This document shows positions 1 through 13,600 of a stretch of DNA of 54,596 bases, one piece after another; within the stretch, counting starts at the first letter, position 1, and every line of letters starts with the position of its first letter. The stretch comes from Penium margaritaceum (Eukaryota > Streptophyta > Zygnematophyceae > Desmidiales > Peniaceae): positions 17,762 to 72,357 of the forward strand of contig SZWC01006694.1 of the NCBI GenBank assembly GCA_023375785.1. The letters run 5' to 3'. Both the position numbers and the translations under genes were made by a program. The notes below the pieces were generated by a model that had not been told where the DNA came from, did no database searches, and saw nothing but the letters and a program-made list of their open reading frames with translations.

Positions 1-36
<36 letters not shown>
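1..36. repeat. (GA)n microsatellite
   Basis: Eighteen uninterrupted GA dinucleotides open the window; the tract may extend beyond the left edge. Confidence 0.95.
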
Positions 37-41
<5 letters not shown>

Positions 42-107
42 TTTTGTACTCGAGCTGACGTTGGGATCGCGGGAATCCCTCTGCCCCCTGTGAGTCAAAC
101 CTCTCCA

Positions 108-120
108 GGGTTTAGGGTTT
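108..120. promoter_or_regulatory. Telomere-like telo-box motif
   Basis: GGGTTTAGGGTTT is seen once. In plants the reverse form AAACCCTAA is a common promoter element of growth-related genes and is also the telomere repeat. It lies beyond the 3' end of the minus-strand gene below, so no target gene can be named. A chance match is possible. Confidence 0.25.
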
Positions 121-510
121 GAGGGCTGCTGTCCTCCCACGTCAGAACTCAGTCTTTGGCCGCGACCGATAGGGCTGATCTTCTCAGTGCATGCTCGTAC
201 GCCCATTAGGCAGCAGCACCCTTCCCCACAATGCCAGCTGCATCAACCCTGAGCGTGTGCGCTGCCCTTGAGAGGCGGAAAACCTCTCAAAGCCCATCCG
301 TCGAGGCAATTCACAGCAAAAAACCTTTGGCAGCAGCATGCGTATGGCTGATGTGTAACCCACGTGAACAGATAAAAAAAAAACTAACAAAACAAAAAAA
401 CAAAAAAAACGCACCAGGGCAGAGCAAAGCATCAGAGCCCCAGGGCCTCTTAAACCCTCTAACAAACGAACAAGGCAGTGACAATCCATGGCGGCTCCAC
501 GAGCAGAGCC

Positions 511-636
511 AGCTTCCTCTACCCATCGATACGCAAAGGTTTTGCACTTCTTTCCTTCAGACATTCCGAGTCACAAAACCAGCCCGGAGGATGAGGTAGC
601 TTCCTCTACCCATCGATACGCAAAGGTTTTGCACTT
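511..636. repeat. 39-bp direct repeat, 87-bp offset
   Basis: The 39 bases at 511-549 recur at 598-636. The offset is a multiple of three, so a minus-strand frame reads the same short peptide twice. It may be a small tandem duplication in the 3' part of the neighbouring gene. Confidence 0.8.
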
Positions 637-680
637 GCGGGCCGCAAGCTCGGCCACCCAGCCCAGCTACCTCATCCTCC

Positions 681-3552
<2,872 letters not shown>

Positions 3553-3599
3553 TGATACTAACGCTGGGTCTAGTGGTGAAGACGAAGACGGAGAGTGCT

Positions 3600-3725
3600 C
3601 CCAGCGGCGGAAATGGAGGGAAGGAGGGGGGGCGGGGGGTCTGTGGGGAAAGTGGGAGGGTACGCCCCTGGGGTGGGGGGAAGGGAGGAGGGGATGCTTC
3701 GAGGGGAGGGGTGGGGGGAGAAGCG
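3600..3725 (+). other. G-rich tract directly upstream of the polyQ gene
   Basis: Many runs of three to seven G are separated by short spacers, a pattern able to form G-quadruplexes on the plus strand. It lies about 50-170 bp upstream of ATG 3552, so it would be in the promoter or 5' leader of that minus-strand gene, with C on the sense strand. Confidence 0.6.
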
Positions 3726-3983
3726 AGTTGCTACGGTGGTATGGGCGTCAGTTGGAGCCTTTTGCGCGACGCCACAGCCGACTCGGAAAAGGGAGAAGGG
3801 GAGATATACCAAAGGTACGAACGCGGCCTAAGGTATGCAGCTTCCATATCCACAAGTTGGAGGGCTTGATAACTCGGATACCCGCACCGAGCGCACTGTA
3901 CAGCTGGCATTCCTGCGAGTCCAAATTTTGACACGGCATACCCACCTGTTTAAAAAAAGAAACAAGGTTTCCAACCCTCGCTC

Positions 3984-4025
3984 GCCATGCTCGATCAGCC
4001 ACACGTTGCGCTGATCGAGCATGGC
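3984..4025. repeat. Perfect 15-bp hairpin
   Basis: Arms 3984-3998 and 4011-4025 are exact reverse complements around a 12-base loop. It lies beside a longer imperfect palindrome and contains the GATCGAGC string found again in that palindrome. Nothing else is recognised in 3726-3983. Confidence 0.85.
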
Positions 4026-4072
4026 AACAAGGGTCATGTGACCGTCGCTCGATCGCGACTGTCACTCACTCG

Positions 4073-4254
4073 CGAGATCACGATGGAGCGATGACCCTTT
4101 TTTTTTTCCCGGCGTGCAAACCCCATATTACTATTTGGGGTTTTGTATGTTTTGCGCGAGCGGAGCCCGCACAAAACAGAGAACCCTACATCGTAATAGG
4201 GGGTTTGCGCGTTGAAAAGAAAAAAACAAAAGGGTCATCACTCCATCGCGATCG
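4073..4254. repeat. About 180-bp imperfect palindrome (foldback/MITE-like)
   Basis: The arms (about 4073-4163 and 4164-4254) pair along most of their length: the outer part around GATGACCCTTTT, the inner part around GCAAACCCC. Related sequence occurs at about 25935-26060 (reversed) and 33180-33430. No coding potential. It could be a foldback element or part of a DNA-transposon end. Confidence 0.65.
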
Positions 4255-4292
4255 AGCGGAGTGCCCATTTCAAAATGGACCAAGTTGTTATA

Positions 4293-4441
4293 TGTCCATC
4301 GTTTCGGTCGATAGATCCCTGGTGCCCATAGTCCAAATCGAACCGACAGTGGTGTCCAAGTCGAAACCGAGACGCAAGCGGTGTCCATACTCGGAATCAA
4401 AATGACTCCGGTGCCCATAGCTGAAAACAACAAGACATCTG
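4293..4441 (+). repeat. 30-bp minisatellite, left copy
   Basis: About five units of 29-30 bp each begin with TGCCCATA or TGTCCATA. Part of the array, including an inter-unit segment, is recognisable in reverse at 25765-25930. Copia B inserted here: the first bases after its right LTR (19867 onward) resemble the continuation of a unit. Confidence 0.75.
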
Positions 4442-4975
4442 TGAGAGACAGCTTCCTAGCACTGTTGTCGCTGGCGTGGCAGTACAAGCCAGCCAGCTAA
4501 CTCACTAACGCATACAAGTGGAGGCGAGTACAGCAAGGGGTTGGCTAGGGACACAAGTACAAGTGTCAGAAGCTGCAAACATTGAATTGTGCAGAGTGAA
4601 ATGACAATTGAGGCCCAGGCAACCTAAAGAGTGTCACAGTCCTAGTGGATGCACACACCCGCGGTGCACAAGGGCGTTATTTTCTAGCAGGACAAAACAG
4701 TGGCAAAAACAGAGTTTTGGCCATAACTCCCTGCAAACACATCAGATCGATGAGCCGTTTGAACTAGAACGACCGCATCGACAAGATCTACGTCTTGATA
4801 GGCTGCACGCCTATGTGCTGTCCCACACCACGAATCTAAAGATACGAGAGTCTTCTCGGCGCCCGTCGTCGCCAGCCGCAAGTCTTCTACCACCGCCGCG
4901 AGTCTCAGGGATCTGCACGTGAATGGACATGAGCCGAGGGGTCACCGTAAGCTGTGTACGACACACACAGCAACA
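4442..4975 (-). repeat. Copia B 3' LTR
   Basis: Pairs with 19334-19866 with roughly 55-60 differences. A 26-bp block at 4904-4929, about 46 bp inside the LTR start, is nearly identical to a block at the same place in element A. Confidence 0.93.
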
Positions 4976-4985
4976 CTCCCCCATG
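4976..4985 (-). other. Copia B polypurine tract
   Basis: CATGGGGGAG (reverse strand) directly precedes the TGTTG start of the 3' LTR; the identical tract precedes A's 3' LTR. It would prime plus-strand DNA synthesis. Confidence 0.85.
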
Positions 4986-5098
4986 ACCAAAGGGCGAAAC
5001 ACGTCCATGCACATGCAGACACTAACGTTGTACAGAGCAGGAAATGCACAGCCCCTGCAGGCAGCAAGCACAGCATACGCAAGGTGGCACATGAGGAA

Positions 5099-5472
5099 TC
5101 AACCTGCAACAGGGATGGGGCAGAGTCCCACGGAACGAGTGGCAACATGAAACTTCGTACGACCCAGAGCCTTTGTCAGAAAGTCTGCGCATTGCCTATC
5201 AGTGCTCACGTGGATGACTCGGATCTCACCACGGTCAACCAGATCACGCACGAAGTGGTGCTAGACATTGATGTGCTTTTTGCGTGCACGGAACACACCT
5301 GAGTTCTTGACAATGGCCTCCGCGCTCATGTTGTCACGCTAGAGAACCACGCGGGGAATGGACTGACGGAGTTCACGCAACAGACGGACGAGCCAGAAAC
5401 ACTCCGCTGCACCAGCGCCTAGAGCAACATACTCTGCCTCAGCATTGTTGCGTGCGATGCAGCCATGCTTCC
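5099..5472 (-). pseudogene. Copia B RNase H, C-terminal part (cut off by element A)
   Basis: The reverse strand encodes the end of a Copia RNase H: an AEAEYVALGAGA motif, then KKHINV, HHFVRDLVDRG and ADFLTKAL, with the stop at 5099-5101. The first half of the domain is on the far side of element A (from 14242). In-frame stops lie where relatives have a sense codon. This fragment plus the 14242 fragment make one RNase H with a clean join at A's target duplication. Confidence 0.88.
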
Positions 5473-6113
5473 TGTTGTGCTTTGTGCCGTTCCTGTACAG
5501 TTTATTGTGACCACTCGGCCGTGTCCATTCTCGTGCAGATCCCTGAGGCGGGCTGCCCTGGTGACACCGGCGCGATGACAGGCGGCGGACTACCAGCTTG
5601 GAGCTGGCCGACCACTACACCAGAGTCCCAGATGCCACCGGGACTCTCTGTTGTGTCTTCTACATCTTGCAAGCGTCTTTCGGCAGACTGGCCATGAGGC
5701 CTATTTGCATGTTTTTGCATTGTATGCTCACTCTCTGTCGATGGATGCATGCATATGACCAGTCGTAGCGTTCGTCTTTTGATTTTGCACGTCTAGGTTC
5801 AAACGGCGTAGCATTCTGACATGTGTCCGCAGAGTTACGGCCAAAACAGTGGTTTTGGGCCGGTTTTTGGACAGCTCTTGGACTGCCGCGTGCGACACCC
5901 GCCGTGCGCCGCGGCAGGTATTTATGCCTTGGACCTGTCATTTGTCATTTCGCTCTACATATGCTATATTGAAGCATTCTGACACTGTGCCTTGTGTCTC
6001 CTAGCCAAACCCTTGCCGTTGTGTGTACGACTTGTGACTGTCGTCACCGTCTGATCAGGCACTGACGCCCGGTCAGCGGCTGTGTTGCTAGGAAGCTTCT
6101 ACGCAATTTCTCA
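5473..6113 (+). repeat. Copia A 5' LTR
   Basis: Matches 13601-14241 end to end. TATTTATG at about 5919-5926 is kept in both LTRs and is the best TATA candidate, which would place transcription start near 5950. A block at 5522-5546, 49 bp from the start, is shared with the diverged LTR of B. Confidence 0.95.
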
Positions 6114-6125
6114 TGGTATCAGAGC
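6114..6125 (+). other. Copia A primer binding site
   Basis: TGGTATCAGAGC immediately follows the 5' LTR. This is the standard plant Copia site complementary to the 3' end of initiator methionine tRNA. Confidence 0.95.
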
Positions 6126-6826
6126 AATGAGACAGTTCTCACTGAGCTGCGCAGCAGAGACGCAGCAGAGCAGCAGCAGTGAGAGTCACCGCTGCAGCAG
6201 AGTTCCTAGGGTCTGTTGGAGACGGCCGGTCGCCGTCAACGCACTCCTCCGACCACCTGAGATTGCAGCTGCAGAGGCAGCAGAAGCGGCGTGTACCACC
6301 ACGCAGAGGTGCGTGGCGGCTGCAGTGCGTGCAGCCGCCCTCCCACAGCCGCAGTAGTAAAGTAGCAGCAGCAGTAGAGGCGGTGGAAGCAGCAGCGCAG
6401 CAGCAGCGGCCGTAGCAACAACGTGGCAGCAACGGCAGCAGGAGCAATGCAGCAGCAGCGTCGGCTGCAGCAGTGCAAGAGCAGCAGTGGCGGCAGCAGC
6501 ACAGCAGCAGCAGCAGCAGTCGCGGCGGCCACAGTAGAGCACCAGCAGCAGCAGCAGCAGCAGCAACAGCGCAGTAGTGGCAGCAACAGCAGCGCGCGGC
6601 GGCAGCAGCCAGCAGCAGCTGCAGCGCGCAGCAGTAGCCGCAACGCGCAGCAGCAGCAGCAGCAGCAGCGCAGCCGCTCCTGCCACCGCTGCACACGCAG
6701 CTACACAGCTGCTGCTGCGGCTCACAGCACAGCTACAGCAGCAGCTTGGCGAAAGCTGCTGCGCAGCTTCCGCGGAGCTGCCGCGCGCCACCGCGAAACG
6801 GCTCCACACTCGCGCAGACCCGTGAC
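6126..6826 (+). repeat. CAG-rich simple-sequence leader of Copia A
   Basis: About 600 bp between primer site and gag are dominated by CAG/CTG-type trinucleotides with many TAG variants. No single frame stays open with a family match, so I read it as untranslated leader. Element B has another, unrelated repeat block in the same position. Confidence 0.75.
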
Positions 6827-6877
6827 AAAAGAAAACAAAAAAAACAAAAAAAAAAGAAAGAAGGGAGGAGGGGACGA

Positions 6878-6950
6878 GCTGATGTCAGCATCGTTGATTG
6901 CTGACGTCATCAGGACGTGCTGACATCAGCAACCACTTGCTGACGTCGGC
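6878..6950 (+). promoter_or_regulatory. Four TGACGTCA-like sites at about 20-bp spacing
   Basis: GCTGATGTCAGC (6878), GCTGACGTCATC (6900), GCTGACATCAGC (6919) and GCTGACGTCGGC (6939) are near-palindromic, with starts 22, 19 and 20 bp apart. The TGACGT core is the binding site of plant bZIP (TGA/as-1 type) factors. They lie about 110-180 bp before gag, downstream of the LTR promoter. Function is inferred. Confidence 0.55.
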
Positions 6951-7060
6951 ATTACATTTAGCCAAAATTTCACCCGGAAAGTCAAATGTTGCGAGCGTTT
7001 CAACTGCTCGAGAAACGCAGACGGTTTTGAAATTTAACGAACTTGACCTGTCGTCCCATA

Positions 7061-9417
7061 ATGAGCGGCGACATGAGTTCGCCCGACGACAAGGACAAGG
7101 GGCCAGGTGATCCCTCCCCCTCTTCTTCAGGGGTATTGAGCCCTCGCTCGCCGGCCATTGCGGACCTGCGCAGCCAGCAGGATGAGCTGCGTTGTGTGCA
7201 ACGAGAGTAGACTGACGCGATCCGCACGCTGACTGAGCTTCTGCGTGCTCAGTCCATGGCTCCTTTGCGGATTTCTGAGGGAGCTGTCGGCGTTGCGGCC
7301 TCTACCCAGCACTCGGCCCAGGTGCCCGTGACAGGTGCTCCACCTGTTTCACCTCCTGCTGTGGTTTCTCCACCACCTGCTGACCTCCTTGATGACGAGC
7401 CATTCATGCCATGCTTCGAGGATGACTCCCAGGAGCAGGAGATTCGTCTTTTACAGGAGCGCCTCCGTCAGCTGCAGACGGGTACCCGACCTCCACCCTT
7501 GTCCCCGATACTACCGTCACCTGACTTCCCCGGTGATCACCCTCTCCCAGGATTTTTTCCCTTCTCTCGCCCTCCTCAGCATGCGGTTGCTCTCCCCACG
7601 GAGCGGCAGCCAAAGGAGTTTGAGGCACCACCTCCATGGTACATCAGCGAGGATGGCTTCGACCGCTAGGAGATCCTGTTTCAGGTGTGAGCCACTTCAG
7701 AGGGAGTGGGGCCTTACTACCACAGTCCATACCAGTCTACAGATCCAGCACAGGCGCTGACAGCAGCACGGGCCATGCGTGGACTTCTCTATGCCATGCC
7801 ACGTAAGATTGTCGTCGACTTCCGCCCTTTCCTCGGCGAGGCTGGCACAGGCACCGGAGCCGATCCTCGTGGAGGCTGGGATCTGGCGTTGTCCTTACTC
7901 GCCGTAGAGACGCACGCCACGCGTGCGTCACACATTTGTGCTTTTCACTCGCTCCGTCAGGGACCAGCGGAGCCTGCGGCGGATTACTGGCGACGCGCCA
8001 TGCGTATCTACACGCGCCTGGGGACCTCAGGGGGCACACAGCTGTGGGCGCTTCGGACGATCATGCTCGGAGTTCACCTGGAGTACACCGACATCTTCAC
8101 ACGGTACAGCGACGGTGCCCTCGAGCCTTTCTCAGCCACTCTACAGCTGCTCCCTTGGGCGCATCAGCTTTTCCTCCATGTGACATCGGCCCGCGAGGCA
8201 GGAGCAGCGCATCAAGAGACTTCCCTCGCTGCAGCAGTCATCGCATCACCACCATTTTCCCTCCTGCAGTCACCCTCATCCACCTCCATCACTACCTCAT
8301 CTTCCTCCTCCTCTTCGACCCCGTCTACACCCACGCAGACGCAGGGCGTTGCAGCAGCTGCCCAGGGGAAGAAGAAGAATAGGAGGCGCGGATCGGGTCA
8401 GCAGCACCCATCATCCAATGGTAGCAGTGGCCGTTCTGTGCACTGCTATAACTGTGGAGGCGCCCATCGCTACACCGAGTGCCACCAGCCGCTTGACTGG
8501 GCGCGCATCACTCATGGGCTTCATGCTGCCCATGCTTCTCGCAACGCGTCCGACACGTTGCCCACACACTCCTCTGGACGCGCGGCGACCACGACTACAG
8601 CTGTTACTGCGTCCTCACCAACGAGCAGCAACGATCCAAACCCACGTGACCGCACCATCGCCGAGCTTCGTCATCATCTGGCGCTTCGCTTTCAGGGAGA
8701 TGCGAGTGTGTTGTCATCGTCAAGTGGGTCACAGACTGCTTGTTCGCCCGTCCTCGTGACTCGTGATGACACGTGTGGGGGAGCACAGTCCGCATGTGAG
8801 GATGATGGGCCTAACTGCACTGACTGGATTCATGAGTCTCACCTTCGTGATGTACGTCATTCCTTCCCACTGACGGCTCAGCGTCCCTCTGATGCCGAGT
8901 GTTCCATTGCTCGTTGTACAGTGACGTCCACCAGTCGTGACTCCGGTGGCACTTGGATCATCGATTCCGGTGCCACCCATCACATGACGTGTCGTCGTAG
9001 TGACTTTGTGGTACTTGGTCCTGTCACGACTGTCCGTTCTCTTTGTACAGGCTCTGGTCAGTCCTTGCCGGTCCACGGAGTTGGAGTTGTATGCTTTGAT
9101 GGTCCGTCTGGCCCCCTGTATCTCTCTGACGTGTTGTTTGTGCCTGATCTTGAGCTCAGTCTGCTGTCTGTGCGTGCCTGCACTCTGATGGGTCTCTGCG
9201 TTGAGCATACCGCTGATTCAGCAACTGTGACTGCTCTTGACACCCGTAGCATAGTCCTGCGTGCTTCAGTTATAGATGATTTGTATTGCATCGGTCAGCC
9301 CTCCTCCCCTGGCTCTCCCTCCTCCTCTGGCCGCATTTTTGTCACAAGTGTTCTATCCCCGGAACACCAGCGGTTGCTTCACCGTTGTCTATGTCACGTG
9401 GGCTCTGACACTGTGTC
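7061..9417 (+). pseudogene. Copia A gag-protease region
   Basis: ATG 7061 opens a frame that continues, through stops at 7208-7210 (TAG), 7667-7669 (TAG) and 7688-7690 (TGA), to a frameshift near 9417. It contains a proline-rich N-terminus, a gag core, a basic KKKNRRRG patch, a CCHC zinc knuckle (CYNCGGAHRYTEC, about 8442-8480) and the aspartic protease signature DSGATHHMTC (about 8965-8994). The start of the GAG-pre-integrase HHCC region (LLHRCLCHV) precedes the frameshift. Gag would build the particle and protease would cut the polyprotein; the breaks make this copy inactive. Confidence 0.9.
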
Positions 9418-10232
9418 GAGCTCATTCGGACACAGCCTGCTCTTGGTCTTGACGTGGCTTCTTTTGAGAAGCCACCCAAGACCGACTGTCTTTTTTGCAC
9501 TCAGGGGAAGATGTACCGGTGCACTTACCCTGATTCGCGTTCCCGAGCACTAAGGCCTCTCGAGTTGGTCCACTCGGACTTGCTCGGTCCTCTCCCGGTC
9601 AAGTCCCTGTCCGAGAGGGGCCGGTATGTTCTGACGCTGACTGATGACTTCACCCGGATGCGGTGGGTCTACGTCAGAAGAGCGACGCCGCCCTTGCGGT
9701 TTGGCTCTGGCTCGTGATGGCTGAGCGTCAGTCTCGCCACACACTACATACTTTTCGCTCGGATCGCGGCGGCGAGTTCCTCGGTGAGATGGACACCTTC
9801 TTTACTGTGCACGGAATTTTTCACCAGGTCTTCGCTCCTGCTACCCCACATCAGAATGGTGTATCTGAGCGCTAGAACCGCAGTCTGAGTGCGGTTCGCG
9901 CCATGCGGTCTGAGTGCGGTCTGCCGGAGTCCTTCGCCTTTGAGTGCTTTGCCTACATGACTTGGGTCTGGAACCGCCTCCCGCATGGTCCACTTCCGGA
10001 TCATGTTACACCGTACGAGCTCTGGTTTGGCCAGCATGCTGATCTTCGTCTTGCTCGCGTCTGGGATTCCCTGGCCTCCGTGTGGTACACCGAGGATCAG
10101 CAGGGGTCCAAGGTCTCCCCTCGGGGTCGCTTTTGTGCCTTCATCGACATCTCCTCGCGGTCGAAGGCCTGGCGCTTTTGGGATCCCACTCGCCGTCGTG
10201 TCATTGAGTCCCATGACGCGCTGTTTTTTTAG
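9418..10232 (+). pseudogene. Copia A integrase
   Basis: After a small deletion near 9417 the frame resumes with the zinc-binding CLFC motif, then HSDLLGPLP (first catalytic Asp), TDDFTRMRWV, RSDRGGEF (second Asp) and the TPHQNGVSER segment around the catalytic Glu. A second short deletion near 9670 shifts the frame again. In-frame TAG codons at 9873-9875 (where relatives have Trp) and 10230-10232 end the open stretches. The segment 9805-10275 is repeated at 10709-11179. Confidence 0.9.
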
Positions 10233-10545
10233 TCACTCACATACCGTGATCTGACTTCGATCACAGCCCTCTCTGTCGCTCATGTCCCTTCCTGTGAGGG
10301 GCCTCGGTGGATGGGGGAGACTTCTCCGCCAGCGACCATTCCTCGTCAGGCTGATGTGTCCGCTCGAGTCCCCTTTCGGTCTCCAGCACTTGATGATCCG
10401 GCTATCATTGCCGTCGGTCCAGAGACCCCGCCTGTTCAGCCTGTTTCACACCCCACAGGTACCACTGCTCTCACGCCTCCTCTTGCACCATCACCTGTGG
10501 CTACTTGCACCCCTGTTCCGGCGTCTGACCCAGTCCAGCCCACTC

Positions 10546-10708
10546 NNNNNNNNNNNNNNNNNNNNNNNNNNNNNNNNNNNNNNNNNNNNNNNNNNNNNNN
10601 NNNNNNNNNNNNNNNNNNNNNNNNNNNNNNNNNNNNNNNNNNNNNNNNNNNNNNNNNNNNNNNNNNNNNNNNNNNNNNNNNNNNNNNNNNNNNNNNNNNN
10701 NNNNNNNN
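10546..10708. other. 163-base N gap
   Basis: All N. The sequence to its right (10709-11179) repeats 9805-10275 with one difference (A at 10036, G at 10940). The sequence after the single N at 11180 (11181-11417) repeats 10309-10545. The gap and duplicated flanks look like unmerged overlapping contigs, not biology. Confidence 0.9.
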
Positions 10709-11180
10709 CTGTGCACGGAATTTTTCACCAGGTCTTCGCTCCTGCTACCCCACATCAGAATGGTGTATCTGAGCGCTAGAACCGCAGTCTGAGTGCGGTT
10801 CGCGCCATGCGGTCTGAGTGCGGTCTGCCGGAGTCCTTCGCCTTTGAGTGCTTTGCCTACATGACTTGGGTCTGGAACCGCCTCCCGCATGGTCCACTTC
10901 CGGATCATGTTACACCGTACGAGCTCTGGTTTGGCCAGCGTGCTGATCTTCGTCTTGCTCGCGTCTGGGATTCCCTGGCCTCCGTGTGGTACACCGAGGA
11001 TCAGCAGGGGTCCAAGGTCTCCCCTCGGGGTCGCTTTTGTGCCTTCATCGACATCTCCTCGCGGTCGAAGGCCTGGCGCTTTTGGGATCCCACTCGCCGT
11101 CGTGTCATTGAGTCCCATGACGCGCTGTTTTTTTAGTCACTCACATACCGTGATCTGACTTCGATCACAGCCCTCTCTGN

Positions 11181-12004
11181 GGATGGGGGAGACTTCTCCG
11201 CCAGCGACCATTCCTCGTCAGGCTGATGTGTCCGCTCGAGTCCCCTTTCGGTCTCCAGCACTTGATGATCCGGCTATCATTGCCGTCGGTCCAGAGACCC
11301 CGCCTGTTCAGCCTGTTTCACACCCCACAGGTACCACTGCTCTCACGCCTCCTCTTGCACCATCACCTGTGGCTACTTGCACCCCTGTTCCGGCGTCTGA
11401 CCCAGTCCAGCCCACTCATGTCCCCACGTCGGCTGACACTCCTGTCTCTGTGTCCGGGCTACCCTTGCCTGCTGTCACACCCAGCTCGGTGTCCCCAACA
11501 CACGCATCTCCTCGCACGGCATCTCCAGCTGCTTTGTCTCAGCCCTCACCAGCTGTGGTCGTACCTGTCCCTGTGGTCGTACCTGTTCCTGAGCCTGAGG
11601 TGTGCCCCTCGACCTCCGGTTACTCCCGTGAGCCCGGTGGACGCCTTCGACCACTGGATTCCAGAGCTCAGCGAGTGTCGGGTCCCGGACCCAGGCGTTT
11701 CTCTCGCAGCATCGCGAGCGGTGATCCAGGCACAAAGGCCTTAGGCCTGAGTGTCCGCACTGAGCTTTCAGAGGTACACCTAGCGTGCCCCATAGGGCAC
11801 GACCTGGTGACTTGCGAGTTCCATATCGCCTTTGACGCAGCAGCTGATCTCGTGGCCGTCAGGCCTGACACTGAGGCGTGTGCACTTTCCACGCAGAGTT
11901 CCCCCTCTATGGCGCCTGACCCGGGCACATTGAGGGAGGCTTTCTCATCGCAGGATGCTCATGCCTGGCGAGCTGCTTGCGAGGATGAGCTTTAAGCTAT
12001 TTGA
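11181..12004 (+). pseudogene. Copia A integrase-RT linker
   Basis: A long proline/serine/threonine-rich open segment of the kind that joins integrase to reverse transcriptase in Copia polyproteins. It ends at a TAA (11993-11995) followed by a TGA (12002-12004), still in frame with the RT downstream. 11181-11417 is also present at 10309-10545 because of the assembly duplication. Confidence 0.75.
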
Positions 12005-13496
12005 GAGCACAGAGTCTACGAGCTGGTCGACCTTCCCCCTGGGAGGAAGGCGATTCAGGTCAAGTGGGCCTTTCGCAAGAAGGTGAAGCCGGATGGCTCA
12101 CTGGAACGCTACAAGGCCCACTTGGTCGTCAAGGGGTACTCTCAGATTGAGGGAGTTGACTACACTCACACCTTTGCCCCTGTCGGTGGCATGACCTCAG
12201 CTCGAGCTCTGTTCGGTGTAGTGGCTCAGCATGACTCGGAAATGCACCAGATGGATGTGAACAACGCGTTCCTCCATGGCTCTCTGGATGAGGAGATCTA
12301 CGTGGCTCAGCCACCAGGCTTTGAGGACGGTGACAAGGTCTGGCGCTTGCGCCAGTCCTTGTACGGCCTCAAGCAGTCTCCACGGTGTTGGAACCGGGAG
12401 ATCACTGGCACCTTGACTCGCGCAGGATACATACAGAGCGAGGGAGACCCCTCGCTCTTCATCCTACCGACACCTGAGCGGTTTACCGCCATCCTGGTCT
12501 ATGTTGATGACCTTCTGATTTCGTCTCCGTCCCTGGAGGCCGTGAAGGAGGCCAAGGCTATCCTGTAGACTGCATACAGGATGAAGGACCTCGGTCCTGC
12601 ATCGGTGTTTCTTGGTATGGAGATCGTGCGAGATCGCAGACATCGGACACTGTTGCTACATCAGGCCCGATATGCACGAGTCGTGGGGGAGCGCTTCAGC
12701 GATCTCCTTGGTGTAGTGCCATCCGCTTCCACACCTCTTACACCCGATGGGCAGGATGCCCTGAAGGTGGATGATCCTACACAACTGGGGGAGACAGTGG
12801 ACGTGACCTTGTACCTCCGTCTCATCGGATCTCTGATGTACCTGGCCACCACCACGCGTCCTGACATCGCGTTCGCCGTCAACCTCCTCGCTCAGTTCTC
12901 GCAGGCTCCACGTGCGAGANCCACGTGCAAGAGCCCTTCACGCGCGTGTGCGAGTGGTACGGTACGTGGTCTCCATGCCGTACCTCGGACTCTGCTTTTG
13001 TCGATAGTGTTCGGTGGTCCTTGACGGCTACACTGACAGTGACTGGGCTTGGAGCCCTGATGGGCGCAGTCGTACTGGCTACGTGTTTCTGCTCGGTGGT
13101 ACCGCTTTGTCTTGGCGAAGCGAGAAGCAGGGCTGCATTGCACGTAGCTCGTCAGAGGCAGAGTATGTTGCTTTGGGCGTAGGGGCTGCTGAGGCAGTAT
13201 GGCTGCAGCACTTGTATCTTGAGCTTGGGCAGTCAGTACCCGCCATTGTGCTGCATTGCGACAACGAGAGTGCTCTCGCCATTGCGGAGAACTCTGGTGC
13301 TTTTCATGCTCGCAAAAAGCACATTGCGGTTGAGCATCACTTCGTTCGTGATCTGGTGGAGCGACGCGTGATCTCCATCATGTGGGTTGGTACTGACACG
13401 CAGCGTGCTGACTTCCTGACAAAGGCACTTGCTCGTGGAAAGTTCCTAGTGGCCATTTGTTCGGTTGGGCTTCACCGCGTGCGTGAGAGTGGTTGA
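12005..13496 (+). pseudogene. Copia A reverse transcriptase-RNase H
   Basis: RT motifs in order: WAFRKKVKPDGS, ERYKAHLVVKGYSQ, DVNNAFLHGSLDEE, LYGLKQSPR and the catalytic YVDDLL (about 12501-12518). A TAG at 12566-12568 interrupts where relatives have a sense codon. SLMYLATTTRPDIAFAVNLL follows, then an N at 12920 with a 12-bp repeat on either side. RNase H follows: DGYTDSDWAW, SSSEAEYVALG, HCDNESA and ADFLTKALARG, with the stop at 13494-13496. It would copy RNA to DNA in the particle; the breaks inactivate it. Confidence 0.92.
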
Positions 13497-13590
13497 GTGT
13501 GGGATCCTCGTCTGCGTCTGATTTGTTTGTGTCACTCACTATTGTGTTCGTACCAGTGTTGCACGCGTATGGACATGCATACCATCGGGT

Positions 13591-13600
13591 CATGGGGGAG
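13591..13600 (+). other. Copia A polypurine tract
   Basis: CATGGGGGAG lies directly before the TGTTG start of the 3' LTR, identical to the tract of element B. Confidence 0.9.

Noticed and set aside
6139..6923. Alanine-, glutamine- and cysteine-rich frames in the Copia A leader
   Set aside because: Open only because the DNA is CAG-rich; they lie between primer site and gag and match no gag sequence.
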